From positions 26,338,543 to 26,402,542 of the forward strand of contig CM053248.1 of assembly GCA_028583405.1 (NCBI GenBank): a stretch of 64,000 nt of DNA, in the 5' to 3' direction. This stretch comes from Pogonophryne albipinna. Lineage: Eukaryota; Chordata; Actinopteri; Perciformes; Artedidraconidae. Under the pieces are notes generated by a model, which saw only the letters and a program-made list of their open reading frames with translations, searched no databases and was not told the origin of the DNA. Both the position numbers and the translations under genes were made by a program. Shown here in pieces: positions 21,991 through 36,230 of this stretch (the stretch's first letter is position 1; the number at the start of each line of letters is the position of its first letter).

Positions 21991-24900
21991 TGGCAGGTAA
22001 GCTGTACACTGACTTAAAAGATATACTCTAGAAAATACTCTCGCTCTTATGATCTTTGTGTATGTGGTTATTTAGACCAGGCGTTACTCGTGGCTGTTGG
22101 TCTGTCTGTGGGTCTCCTGCTGCTGCTGGGGCTGATGGTGTACTACCTGTGGAGGAGGAAGAAGAAGAGGGGTCGGAGTCAGTACGAGGAGCTGCTCTCT
22201 ACCGCGCCGTCAGTACCAGCATGCACTGCTCCGGTTATCCTCGTGTCTAAGGAGTCCTGGACCAGGTCAGTAAAAAAACATGAAAGGAGCAAGAAGGGCG
22301 CTTGAATTGCAACAATTGAGGGGAAAAACATGTAGCATCTTAGACCCTGAAACCACTGCTTCGTAGAACAAATATCTCAATGAGGTTCTTGAAAGTAAGG
22401 GACTTGCAGTCTTATTTGATTACAGTGCTTACTTCAATACTCGTCAATTATGACATTCAGGTTCAACATGACCATTGCCAAGGATGCTCTGATCATAGAA
22501 CCACGTCAAATCATATTAAACATCAGAAAGAAGTCTGAAAATAAATACAGAGTTCAGTTTTCTGTCCTTGAATTATTTTCAATAGCTTCAATGTCATTTG
22601 AACTAATACATTCAAATCAATGCAGAATTGTATTGCTATATTGGACATGTAGGAAACAATTCTTTTTTAAATAGTATTTTTGTGTAATTTCAATTTTATT
22701 TGAATATTTAAAGAAAAATCTGCATTTGTTTTTGTTGAAACTGTCTATTGTTTTCAGTAGCTTCCATATCATGTGACCTTGCAACTCAACATCAATGCAG
22801 CTTTGTTTCACTCAACTGGATAAGTAGGACACAGCTCTTTGTGTAGGATCTAGTCCACTTTTTTACTTTTTTTGTGAATATTTGTATATTTGTGTGTTTG
22901 TTTGTGTGCGTGCCAATTAAAGGCCAAGTGAGATTCCTTTCACCTTGCCTCCTCGCTTCACGTCACAAAATCATGCTGATCCCAAAAATGAGGAGGAGAA
23001 AGAAGACGAAGAGGAGGAGATGAAGATGGAGGCCCAGAGGCCACTGGCCCATCGTGGGTCACTCTCAGTAAGGAGTAAGTCTTTACTGCCTCTGCATTGT
23101 TGACACTGGTTGTGGATAGTACTTTTGAGTTTTGGTGTGAAATAAAGTCATTTTTAAATTAAATTCAGGTATAATACAGGGACTAACTAATGCGGCCTAT
23201 TAAGAGAAAATGACTTTCTACATGACACATAACACATCACTGGATTGAAGGGGATATTGGATTGTGGGGTGGAATAAAGGTATTTCAATTCAATTCAAAT
23301 AGCTTTATTTGAATAATTATGACCATACTGACATACAGGATTGCCAAAGCTTTGTACAAGTGCGACATCTATACATAAGTATACATTTGAAATGTACTGT
23401 GAAGTTCATAAACATTTTGAAGAAATGCAAGAATAATATGTTTTCTTTACACGAAAAAAATATTTTAACATGAACTAGAAAATTCATTTAAAAATAAATA
23501 AATCAAATATTATTTTACTACCAAAGACTATAAAAAATAATTTAATAAAAAAACAATATATAAGGAAACTAAACTATCTCTTTTATAACTTATTTGGACC
23601 CTACACACTCCCTCACACGCGTCTCCATCAGTGTGGTACCCGGTGGGCACGGTGCTGGCCGGTCTCTACTCTTCCCCCCCTCTGAACGAGGTGGTGGCCC
23701 CTCCTCCCGGCATGGCCACCCGCCTCTGCCTCTCCGTGGAGTACCGGCACAGCACCGAGCAGCTCATGGTATCCTTGCTCCGCCTCGCCAACCTCCTTCC
23801 TCGTTTCCACGGCAACATCACACTGGTTGAGATCCGGCTTCTCCCTGACGACCGGCGGCCCCGCCAGGCCAAGGCCCGAGGCACGGGGCCCGACCCCGAG
23901 TTCAACGACTGCTTCGTTTTCCAGGTGAAGGCATGGAAGGCTCACCGAATATTTGATCATTTGTTTCACACACATAAAAATCCCACTGTAGAAATATGAA
24001 GTACATGTGAAGATGTGGAACAAACATGATGGCTTTTATCAGGGCCGGCCGTAGACTTATGGGTGCCCTAAGCGAGCTTTGGCTTGGGCCCCCCCCCCCG
24101 CCCGTTCCCACTACACACAACACGGAACCAACTTTGGTCTTAAGATGTTAGCATAAGCACACATATTGTATAAATAACCATGTAAACACCGTGGACCTAA
24201 CCTCCTCTAGGGGGATACGGGGGCATGCTCCCCCGGGAAGATTTATTTTTTTAAATATTGAAGTTAAAAGCATCAATCTGGTGCACTTTGAGAGCAAAAT
24301 GAAGAGATCTATGGATACTAAGGGTGTAACGGTATCCGTATTCTTCCCGTACCGTCACGGTTCGGACGTCACGGTTCGGACGTCACGGTTCGGCACATGC
24401 TGTCACACGACGAATACGCTTTTTTTTTACAAGTGGGAAAAAAGTCTCCATATTTCCATTCAACTCTCAGGTTGGTCTGGTGTCTTGCCTCTGTTGCATT
24501 CACTGAACACGGGAAATTACAATCCTGCCGTCCTCTCTAGTGTCATGATGAGGTTCAGGTAAAGCACGGTTAATTTATTATATTATTGACTCAATAATAT
24601 AATACATGACTTTGAGAGTAGGCAATCTAGGCATATTAACACAATTAATTAAACATACTTATCACGGCGACGGTGTATTGAGATTTTTTGTTGTTGTTGC
24701 TAGGGGGCCCCTTAGTGGCTGCCTTATGTTGCTTAATGGGTCGGGCCGGCTCTGGCTTTTATAAATAAAACCCGGGAGAACATACAGAAGGTCAAATGTA
24801 AACACACAAAACCACCATTTCATTGTATGCTCTTATGTTTCCCTGCACAGGTTTCAGGTGTGTGTGTGCCTCAGAGCACCCTGAGTGTGTGTGTGCTCAG

Positions 24901-26668
24901 TGTGGGTCAGGACGGAAAACGTCACGCGGTGGGCAGGGTGCTGTTTCCTCTAGAGGGGGAGCTCGCTGGGGCCGGCAGGGTGCTCTGGAGGGACCTGGAG
25001 ACAGAGGACGACACACAGGTACCAGGATGTAACGTTTACTCAAGTGCTGTACTTGAGAACAAGTTTAATATGCTTGTCTCTGAGTATTTCCATTGTATGT
25101 AACTTTATACTTCTTGCCAATTACATTTGACTGACAGCTTTAGTTACTTTTGAGATTAAAAATGTTCACATCAGTCCACTGAAAACCATTTATATGTTGA
25201 TGTGTTGAATTTGAATCTTTTGGATGAACTGAAGGAAAAGGTGTTCTTAGAAATCCCCTATTTTTCAAAATGCACTTCTTCATGTCTTTTATACATTATT
25301 ATGTGTCCTCTCTGTGTTAAGAGATTAGGAAAGTTCCAGGAAAAAAGACCCCCTCTCTTTTTGTCCTGATCCATCTATATAAAAACCTGTCTGCAAATGA
25401 GCTGATCAGATTTTGGCCACGTTGTGATGTCACAATGTTTTTTTGGTTGTGCAACCATTAGCCAATAACAAACCAAGGGGATTATGGGATGCTACAATGA
25501 TCTGTCTGGTATTTCGAGCCAAACGCTTCACAGACATGATTCTTATATTTCTGAGACCTATAATATATAATTGAAAAATAGTATAATAGTGGACCTTTAA
25601 GCTTTAATAAACTATGATGGAAAATGCTGGAGTTTTTCACACTGTGGTTTGAGTACTTTTAATGAACATATCTTCCACCCCTGCCAGGTAAACACATGAA
25701 TACATTGCTTACATGTGTACAAAATTGTTCCTGGAAGCTTATAATCTTTGTCTTCTCTGTCAGTGTTCAGAGCTGGGTGATGTGCAGATATCTCTCAGCT
25801 ACAGTCCGTCTCTGCAGCGTCTCTCTGTGGTGGTTCCCAGGGCTCGAGGCCTGCAGCTGCTCACAGACGCAGGTACGAGGGGTTTCATGTGAGGGAAAGA
25901 TCATGGTTCTGACTCTGCAAACCAAACTCTATGGAAACTCACAGTCATACAAGAGGAAAAAAGAAGACCCCCCCCATTATAATGACAAATGTTCTCAAAA
26001 TAATGACTTAGTTGCTCAGAATAATGACTCCTATTATTGAGTGATAATAAGTCAATACTTCACTTAAAATAAAGAAATCTATTCATTTTTAGATATTATG
26101 TTGATAGTAAGTCAACATATCAAAAACACTCCTCATTTTTTTCTGATATTAAGTCAGTCTTTTGAGATACTCAGTCATTATTTGGGGAATATCAGTAGTC
26201 TGAAGTCTGTCAATTGAGTCACATCGCCTGTGTGCTTCCCAGGTGTGTGTGTCCAGGTGAGTTTACAGATACACACTCAGGTGGTGAAGATGAAGCGCAG
26301 CTGTGTGGCGAATAGCGAAAACGACCCCTGTTTCGACCACAGGACGACGTTTAAACTGCGCTCGCAGCACCTGGACGAGGCCTGTCTGAGATTTGAGCTG
26401 CAGCAGCCGAACCCCGTCCGCTCAGGTGAAAGGGTTAACATTATGTGCATGCTATCTGCTGCATTAGCTTCAGTATCAGGTCAGTGTGTATTCACCCTGG
26501 CTCTGCTCCGTCTTTCTTGCTCCCACAGAGCCTCCTGCCCTGCTGGGAGTGCTGGTGTTGGGTCCCTTCATGTACGCCAAGGGCCCGCAGCTGCAGCACT
26601 GGATGGACATGGTCAACACACCGCAGGAGCCGGTCCAACTGTGGCACAAACTGAGAAGGGCCACTTAG
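21991..26668 (+). CDS. syt15: Synaptotagmin-15
   Basis: Eight exons join in phase: 21991-21997, 22076-22265, 22923-23074, 23632-23924, 24851-25018, 25764-25872, 26243-26425 and 26529-26668 (1242 nt, 413 residues; human about 421). Exon 1 encodes only MA plus one base. A transmembrane helix (ALLVAVGLSVGLLLLLGLMV) starts near residue 5 and is followed by the basic stop-transfer WRRKKKRGR. An acidic linker (EEEKEDEEEEMK) precedes C2A (LCLSVEYRHSTEQL to about residue 270). C2B ends in the typical HWMDMVNTPQEPVQLWHKLR. Several Ca2+-binding Asp positions of synaptotagmin-1 appear replaced, fitting the known Ca2+-independence of Syt15. It is thought to act in membrane trafficking. A hAT element sits in intron 4. 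Confidence 0.92.
23285..23480 (-). repeat. Retroposon 3' tail in syt15 intron 3
   Basis: ttcaattcaattcaaatagctttattt reads on the minus strand as a short-repeat LINE/SINE tail behind an A+T-rich end. It is recognised only by these phrases. Confidence 0.35.
24040..24754. mobile_element. hAT element in syt15 intron 4
   Basis: It begins cagggccggccgtag and ends gggccggctctg, flanked by exact gcttttat copies (24032-24039 and 24755-24762). It shares the cctctagggggatacggggg and gcatcaatctggtgcactttg blocks with the elements at 4240-5715, in the opposite orientation. A foreign-looking stretch near 24326-24400 (gtgtaacggtatccgta, with three ttcggacgtcacgg units) may be another nested element. Confidence 0.85.
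25230..25580. repeat. Dispersed teleost repeat in syt15 intron 5
   Basis: It contains catctatataaaaacctgtc, cgttgtgatgtcacaatg and gccaataacaaacc, phrases common in a fish repeat similar to that at 11540-11960. The ends are not resolved. Confidence 0.4.
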
Positions 26669-27619
26669 TACACATATCATACACACATCATGCGTATAAT
26701 TTAGGATTGTCAAAATAAAATTGCCTAAGTTTAATAACGGAACAAGTTCTCTCGATTCCAATATTTTTGCAACTGCTGATTAAGAATCTTGCAACTTTAC
26801 AGGGCATGTAGGTGGATTAAAGCAACCAGTAGGAGCGACTATCTTGTCTTTTCTGTCATCCTTTGGGTTGATATTTTATAAACTGAACGATAACTTAATC
26901 AAAGTTATTTGTATTATTACTGTGCATACAAAATAAGTTTAATTCTTTAAAACATCTGAACCAGATCTTTTTCTAAAGATATAAAGTTAGCAAAATCAAT
27001 CAAATTAAGGTACATTATGCTTGATACTTGAATAAGCTGTGAGAAAACAAGCAGCCTACATCTTTTCAAAGGTTTTATTTTATTTTGTTACATAAAGTGT
27101 TGGCAGCACATTCCTTAAAACAGGAGCCTCAAATTGTTTCTAATAAGGGGAAATATGAAGGGTCTATTTTAAGTTTGTTATGCAAATACGTCTTTTTTTT
27201 TATCAACTTAGATTCGTTAGAACATTGTTTCAACTTGAATTAACTGAATGTATTTGAAAAGTGGCCTTATTAACAGATGAATACTACTGTGTAATATATG
27301 TTTAGATATATATTTCAGAATTACAATATAAGCATGAATTTGCTTAGGGCCAATTCAAAATGGACAACCGGCCGCAGTTGTCCCCCAGGCCGTAGTTGGC
27401 TGAGCTAAATGAATGAAAGCTGATGAAAAAGTTAACTCGGTACTTCCGGATGTCGTCCAGCAGGTGGCGACCTCCTCCAATGAATGAGTGTGCGCAGCCG
27501 CAGTTTTGGGTTTGAACCGGAAGTAAATGAGTCGCTGAAATCATGGGCCTGATGCGCTGATGCTGAGCTAAACGTTATTTTATCAGTCATATCGGTGGTT
27601 CATATCCTGTTATAACAAC
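26669..27619. other. syt15 3' UTR and nat9 upstream region
   Basis: aataaa at about 26713 is a likely syt15 poly(A) signal. The stretch to 27350 is A+T-rich. Closer to nat9, 27440-27560 is more G+C-rich and has aaccggaagt (an ETS-type core), fitting a TATA-less housekeeping promoter. No other gene is seen. Confidence 0.45.
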
Positions 27620-29884
<2,265 letters not shown>

Positions 29885-31314
29885 ACAGCTGAGCTGCCGT
29901 CACGTCCCACACAACACTTCCAGCTTCAAAGATTATCATTCTGAAATGTGGTGCGTGCTTGGACATTTACACACATCTGTAGAGACGAGAAGCACATTTG
30001 AAAGTGAGGAGGTACTGGTTGTTTATGTTAGTATTTTATGTTGGGATGTATTACTAATATATTTCCCACCACTTCATTTCAGAGGGGAACATTGTACTGT
30101 TTTCATCATATTTATCTGACAGCTGGGGTTACTAGTAACACAATGGTATGTTGACACAACATGTCATTCCAAAACAAAGGCTTTTAATCTGCTGCTAGAA
30201 AAATAACTGTGGTAATATTTTGTGTATTGCAGATCCATTTTTTAATCCAACATAAGTTACATTTCACGTATTTTAAAACATTGTTCAGGATTTCTGAAAA
30301 CGTACTTCTCACTGTTTTCGCTCTCCCATTTTTTCTTATTATATCTTCACCTTATTTCATTTTCTGTTTTATTCTCTCTTATCTGAAGACATTGAACTCT
30401 CCTCCTGTTTTTACTACTCTATTACTGATTTTTTCATGCATATGAGATGACATTTAACTGCAAAGACTTGAGTAAAACATCTGTAAAACTTTTACTTGTA
30501 GTGTTGTGTGTTTCTGTTTCGTGTTGCCCCTTTTTCCAAATGTATTCCACCTACATAGACTAAATAAAATTAAAATAATATCACGTGTTACCAAGTGAGC
30601 TTTAAGGGTGCGAGAGGTGAATTGTGTTACTTTAAACCGATCCAGGCTGGCTGTTTCCTAGCCATAATCAGCAAGTTTGTGTTTTGAATCTAGATTAGTC
30701 ATCCTTTTCCCTGAAACATTTGTGGGAGAGAGAGAAATAACATATCAATGATCGTCCGGTGGTTTTTAGCGGAAGTTAATCATTTTATTAGGGTTGGTGT
30801 CCAATTAAATCTTCCACAATTGACAATACAAAACTTCTAAATGTAGCTTTTACAAAGCATTAAGGATCCTAACATCAGTGGACTTGGAATTACATACAAG
30901 CAGGGTTAGGAGTAAACATTTTAAGTGCATATTAAATGATGTGGTAAAGGGTGGCATTTTCCGGTGCACTACCAGTAAAGGCTTAATTGCAGTAAAACAC
31001 ATCTGTTGTACATTACTACAAACATATCTGTCTCTTCTTTCTCCTAATTGAAACATTAGTCTGCTATCTTACTCATAATTTTCTCGCTTTAAAACCGAAA
31101 GGCTGGTGGTGGGTAAGATCAATTTCCAACAGCAGGAGCTTTATTGAACAGCTTTTATATCACACTAATGACCCAGAGTGTGTATTGCAATAATAGAAGT
31201 CTGACTTTCAAACCTCAGTGTGTTTTTCCTCCTGTTTCAGTCACCAGTTTTAACGTTTTAGACATTCATGAAGGTTTGGGATGTACGTTACAATGACCAG
31301 TAAACTAATCTGGG
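29885..31314. other. nat9 3' UTR and intergenic DNA
   Basis: An aataaa signal near 30563 could end nat9 transcripts. The rest is A+T-rich with no gene or recognised repeat. Confidence 0.4.
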
Positions 31315-31962
31315 TACCACTTTACAACTACCCTTATAAAGGATTCATAAAGGCTTTATTTTAGGTTATGAATTACATTACATTTAGCTGACGCTTTTAT
31401 CCAAAGCGACTTACAATAAGTGCATTCGACTAGGAAGACACAACCTTGAAGAAAACAGAATCATATAAGTACATCAGGTTTCATAGAGCCAAACATTTCA
31501 AGTGCTACTCAACTGGCTTTAGATAAGCCAGTTCTTAGTTAGTATATAAGTGCTCTGTTAGCAATTCTTTGTTAGAATTAGGTTGTAAACACTTTATTAA
31601 TCATTAAGAACCATTTATAAACCAGTTCTAACATGTTTTCATACATCAACACAGGCTCACTATTTGGCAAGATGACTAAGCCTTATATTGGCTACTTAGC
31701 GAGAATCAACTCAGTGAGCAAAAGATACCAAGGATGCTGGCTGATGAAGAAGACCAAGTAAGCTAGGTAGCCAATATAAGGCTTAGCAGTACAGATAAAT
31801 GTGGGCTCACTATTTGGCAAGCAACCGGTCACAGTCGCCCTGTTTATCTCATGTCTTATAAAAGCTTATTAATGATTTATAAAGTGTTCACAACCTAATT
31901 AATAAATGAATTACAAACTATTGGTAAACCCTTTATAAGGGTAGTCTTATTGTAAAGTGGTA
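31315..31962. mobile_element. Foldback MITE with nested SINE tail and internal inverted repeat
   Basis: The left end taccactttacaactaccct is mirrored by agggtagtcttattgtaaagtggta at the right end. A reversed SINE tail (31373-31560) is nested inside. The core has two copies of ggctcactatttggcaag (31654-31671 and 31804-31821). Between them is an inverted pair, ctaagccttatattggctac near 31677 and its complement near 31765-31785. Confidence 0.65.
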
Positions 31963-32047
31963 ATCTCAGTATCACAATATGAAAGTAATGTAGCCTGATT
32001 GCATTACTTTGGGATTAAATGATTAATCAAATGCAATGCCAAGAAGT

Positions 32048-32580
32048 AAAATCCAATCCAATCCATTTTATTTCTATAGCACATTTAAAAACAACAGAGT
32101 TGAACAAAGTGCTGTACATCAACAACTGTATAAAAACATAGCATAAATACATAAAAACAGACAGGACATGAAACAAATGTAAAACACGATGAAACCAGAT
32201 CAGAAGCCACCGACTGAAAAACTCTCCTACATGAAAAAACAATACAAAACACTAGTAAGATAAAAACCCAAATTTAAAAGCACAAGTGTCACCTGGCCTG
32301 TAAAAGCCAGGGAAAATAAGTGGGGTTTTAAACGAGATTTAAAAACAGGCAGAGTTGGAGAAAATCTAACCTGGAGGTTAGAAAAGACAAAATACATTCA
32401 AAAAATGGTTTTAACTTAAGTGAACTATGTATGAAAACAGAACAATGTGAAAACCTGCCTGCATTCATCCAGGAGTAGCCCATAGAGCAGAAACATGTTG
32501 TCCAGTTTACAGTCATGTTGTTGTTGTTATTGGTCCCTTGTTGGTTATGCACTACACCATCTAGATAGGAAATAGTTCCT
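32048..32580 (-). repeat. Reversed retroposon 3' end
   Basis: aatccaatccattttatttctatagcac is, on the minus strand, a gtgctatagaaataaa-type LINE/SINE 3' end with an attgg tail. The adjoining sequence (cagggaaaataagtggggtt) fits its body. Class not assigned. Confidence 0.45.
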
Positions 32581-32790
32581 TTTGCATTCGACATACTATA
32601 CTATTATGTTTCTTCTGGAATTGTTTAAATATTACACTGTGAACTTTTTTTCGACATTGGAAATGATGCCTTTTTTTTATCAACATTTATACTACGATGT
32701 TTTTCAATTTGTTTCTGATATCTTCGACATGCTATGTTGATTTTCTGATATCTTTTTGCATATGGGTCAATGACATGACGCCTAGATTTT
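32581..32790. repeat. Degenerate ttcgacatactata satellite, left block
   Basis: Repeated variants of ttcgacatactatactatg and ttgatttctgatatct. A similar block lies right of the transposase region (37190-37320), and the complement (tagtatgtcgaaaa) occurs in the receptor gene intron at 46020-46270. Confidence 0.55.
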
Positions 32791-33499
32791 TTGTCCAACT
32801 GATTTTTCTTAGGTAAAAAAAAAGTTGTAATCTTTTAAAAGATACCATTTATACGTATTACCTTTCATATTTATGTACACCCTCTATTTTTACAAAAGCT
32901 TTAATCATTCATTATATTTCAGTTATTTACACAGTCAAATTGTCATGTGGTGCGACCGTCCAGCCTTGACTGCTGTTTGTAAGACATCTTTAAAATTGCT
33001 CTAAATCTGTCGAAATTTATTTTTGCCTAATTTGGCATAATTTCTAAAGTGTCCTTAATAATCCTTTACTAAATTCAATATCATTTGTTTTAATATTTTA
33101 TTCATAATATTCTAACATACTTTGTCCGATGATGTCCATTTTATGAAATATCATGTGGTGCAACCATCAAGAAACTGTCATTTTGGGACTTTTATTTTGA
33201 AATGCATTGAAGGACAGGAAGTAGCATCATACATCCAACTGCCAAGGATCAATGCTAACAGCTAGCAGGTTTGTAGCTCTTTCTCAATTTTGTAGAAAAA
33301 TTACTTTTTTGCAGCCTAGAATGTAGTTGCCACATTTGAATATCATGTGGTATGACCTCAAGTAAACAATGAATATGTAGTTATTTATACAATTTTACAT
33401 GTTGATCATACATTTCAAAGTGATTTCATGTAGCTAGCTAGCTTGCTTTCTTCAGTTAGCTATATATGTGTCTGTTAAACTTGACTCAACTTGAAAATA

Positions 33500-33554
33500 T
33501 CATGTGGTGCAACCAAATATCATGTGGTGCGACCAAATATCATGTGGTGCGACC
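33500..33554 (+). repeat. Three tandem TCATGTGGTGCRACC motifs, 20-bp period
   Basis: Copies start at 33500, 33520 and 33540, separated by aaata. Single copies lie at 32943, 33151, 33343 and 36667, and one inverted at 36989. They are confined to the 4 kb around the transposase-like gene. Confidence 0.85.
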
Positions 33555-33820
33555 GTTCTAAAGTGGTAATTATGATTAAAATATGTCATACATTGTCTGT
33601 TTTTAAGCTTTAATATTCATTTGAGGATTTATATACTTATAGTACTTTACTTTAGATTCATTATGAATAATCTTTATGCAACTTTATTCGTCTTTGAAAA
33701 AATTGTTAGGGTTATGGTTAATATATCATGAATTAGAGCAATTAATTACATTATTGTAATCATTATGAATTAATGTTTATGTATTTATTTATTTTTAACT
33801 GTTTTATTCTATTTGAACAG

Positions 33821-36230
33821 ATGCCACTGTCAAGTAAAATAAAAAGTGCTTGCCAGAGGCAGCGTGTTAATTCTGACCCTGCAGCAAGAGCTGAGTACCT
33901 TGCAAGGAGAATGATGTGTTGTTGCTTTTCCTTTTTTGTTAACATTTTCATCTTCTCTGTCATCTATCAACGATCCGAGATAAAATAGGCTATTCATCAT
34001 AAATAAATGGCATGATATACCTTTTGTTTATTTATATATGTTTCAGCTACCAGAGAAGGAAACAGCAGGGAAAGATTCCATATGTTAAGGCAAGTGAGCT
34101 GTCAGAGAGAGAGAGAAAGAAACAGAGAGAGAAATGGAGGGCTGCATCCAGTACTTACAGGGAACGGAACAATATGGCAAACCCTTTGCTTGACCTTACA
34201 CCACCATCTATGGAGAACTTTTCAGATGTAGAACAAGAACAGCCAGAAAATGCAGGACAAGCTATGGTGGACCCAATACCCCTAAATGAAACTTTTAATC
34301 CCCCATCATCTTCCACACCAGAGGAAAAGAAGAATGTTAGTACATCTTCTGCAGAAAGGTGTTGCAAAAAACTTCAGAAAGAGAAGTATCAAATAAAAAA
34401 GCAGGTGTTACATCTTAGAAAACAGCTTGCAAAAATGAGAAGACTTAAAGAAAAATTTTGGGAGAGTGGAAAGAGGTTAATGGCAAGAGAGAGAGTGGGC
34501 TTAAGTGGGGGGGAAAAGCAAAAAGGGCCCAACAAATCGGCTGAGAGAGAGCAAGCTGTTGTCCATTTTTTGTCCAGAGACGAAAACAGTCGCCTGTTGC
34601 CAGGGAAAAAAGACACTATCACGAAAAACAAAAAGAAAATGCAAAGGAGGGTTCTAACCAAGCCCCTCACTGAGCTCCATGTCCAGTACAAAAAAGAGGT
34701 CAAAGAGCATCTCTCAATGTCATACAGACAATTTGTGAGGAGGCGGCCTTTTTACATCACAGAGCCAAAAAATAGAGATAGAGAAACATGTGCATGTGTG
34801 GAACATGAGAATGTCCGCCTCTTGGTTAACAAACTTGCTAATAGAGGGTTGCTTAAAACAACCAGCATCTCAGAATTGTTGAGTATGATTGTGTGTGATC
34901 GTAAAAATAAAGCATGCATGGACCGTGAATGTCCCACTTGCTGCTTTGAAGAAATAGAAATTCCTGAGACAGAGTGTAGCGAAGTTTCTTGGGATCAATG
35001 GGAGCGCGTCACATCAACAAAAGGAGAGAAAAAGTTTGCAAATGTTTTAAAGCAGACATACACAGGGACAATCCAGAAGTTAAAAGAGTTGTTCCAGAAA
35101 AAGCTTGAACATATATCCATTCATCAATTTAATTGGATACACCAAACAGAACAGTTTCGTGACCTCAAACTAAATCTCACTGACACTGAAGCAGTTCTAC
35201 ACATTGATTTTTCAGAGAACTATTCATGTAAGGTGAGTACTGAAATACAGGCCTACCATTTTGGAGGCAGCAGAAAGCAAGCCACATTGCACACTGCTGT
35301 ACTCTACACAGTCAATGGCACTAAGTCATATGCCACACTGTCGGACAGCCTCCGCCATGATGAGCGGGCAGTGTGGGCCCACCTGGAGCCCATACTGAAA
35401 GAGCTTCAGGCAACCTGCTCCCAGATTACAGTATTACATGTAATCAGTGATGGGCCCTGTACACAGTACAGGAACAAAGCAAACTTTTACCTCCTCAGCA
35501 CTGTTCCCTTCCTTTCTAATTTCACACAAGTTACATGGAACTACTCTGAAAAGTCCCATGGAAAGGGAGCCCCAGATGGCATTGGTGGTGCGGTTAAGAG
35601 AGATGCAGATCTTTATGTCCAAAGAGGGGGCGACCTGCAAACTCCACTGGGTGTTTATGAGATGCTTGCAAAAAAAACTGGCTCAGCTATTACCTTCCAT
35701 TGGATAAGCGAAGAAATCATTGAAAAAATGAGCTGATTCCGGGTAAATTGGCAACAGTGAAGGGCACTTTAAAGATTCACCAGGTTTTGTCTGTAGAAGC
35801 TGGTCAAATAAGTCACAGGCAGGTTTCATGCTTTTGCACACATGCAGAAATGAAGCCATGCTCATGTTACCAGTCACAACTGGTAGACATGAGGAACATC
35901 GAGAGCCACTCTAAGGATTTGGTAAGCACTCCTAATCCACCAAGGCAACACGCCAGTGTAAAAGACCTCAGTGGAAAGTTTGTGATTGTTACCTATGATG
36001 AACTTCCCTATATAGGTCAGGTCCTTGAGGTTGTGGAAGAAGAGGTCCAGGTTAGCTGCATGCGGCAGTCAGGTGAAAAGAATTTATTCATGTGGTCACA
36101 AATTCTTGACATCATTTTCTACAATAGGAAAGATGTTCAATCTATCATCGCAGAACCTGAGCCAGCAACCTCACGATTCTCTAAATTGAGCAGCCAAGAT
36201 TGGGTAAAGTTCAATAGTGCCTGGGGTTAA
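33821..36230 (+). pseudogene. DDE-like transposase gene, two exons, one frameshift
   Basis: Exon 1 (33821-33915, MPLSSKIKSACQRQRVNSD) splices in phase to 34047 through a GT-AG intron of 131 bp. The N-terminus is very basic (about residues 1-70), followed by a coiled coil (QIKKQVLHLRKQLAKMRRL) and a Cys-rich patch (CACVEH..CMDRECPTCC). The putative catalytic core has HIDFSENYSCK, VISDGPCTQYRNKANFYLL and NYSEKSHGKGAPDGIGG, whose acidic residues are candidates for a DDE triad. The frame ends at TGA 35734-35736. Homologous-looking sequence continues one base out of register to 36230, with a second Cys/His patch (SCFCTH..CSC) and a C-terminal globular region. The shift falls at a run of six A. The family recurs as uncharacterised proteins in fish and invertebrates, as far as I recall; I cannot name the superfamily. 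Confidence 0.6.

Noticed and set aside
33500..33554. Regular 20-bp-period repeats suggesting a CRISPR array
   Set aside because: Spacers are only about five bases and identical, the setting is eukaryotic, and single copies lie scattered over 4 kb.
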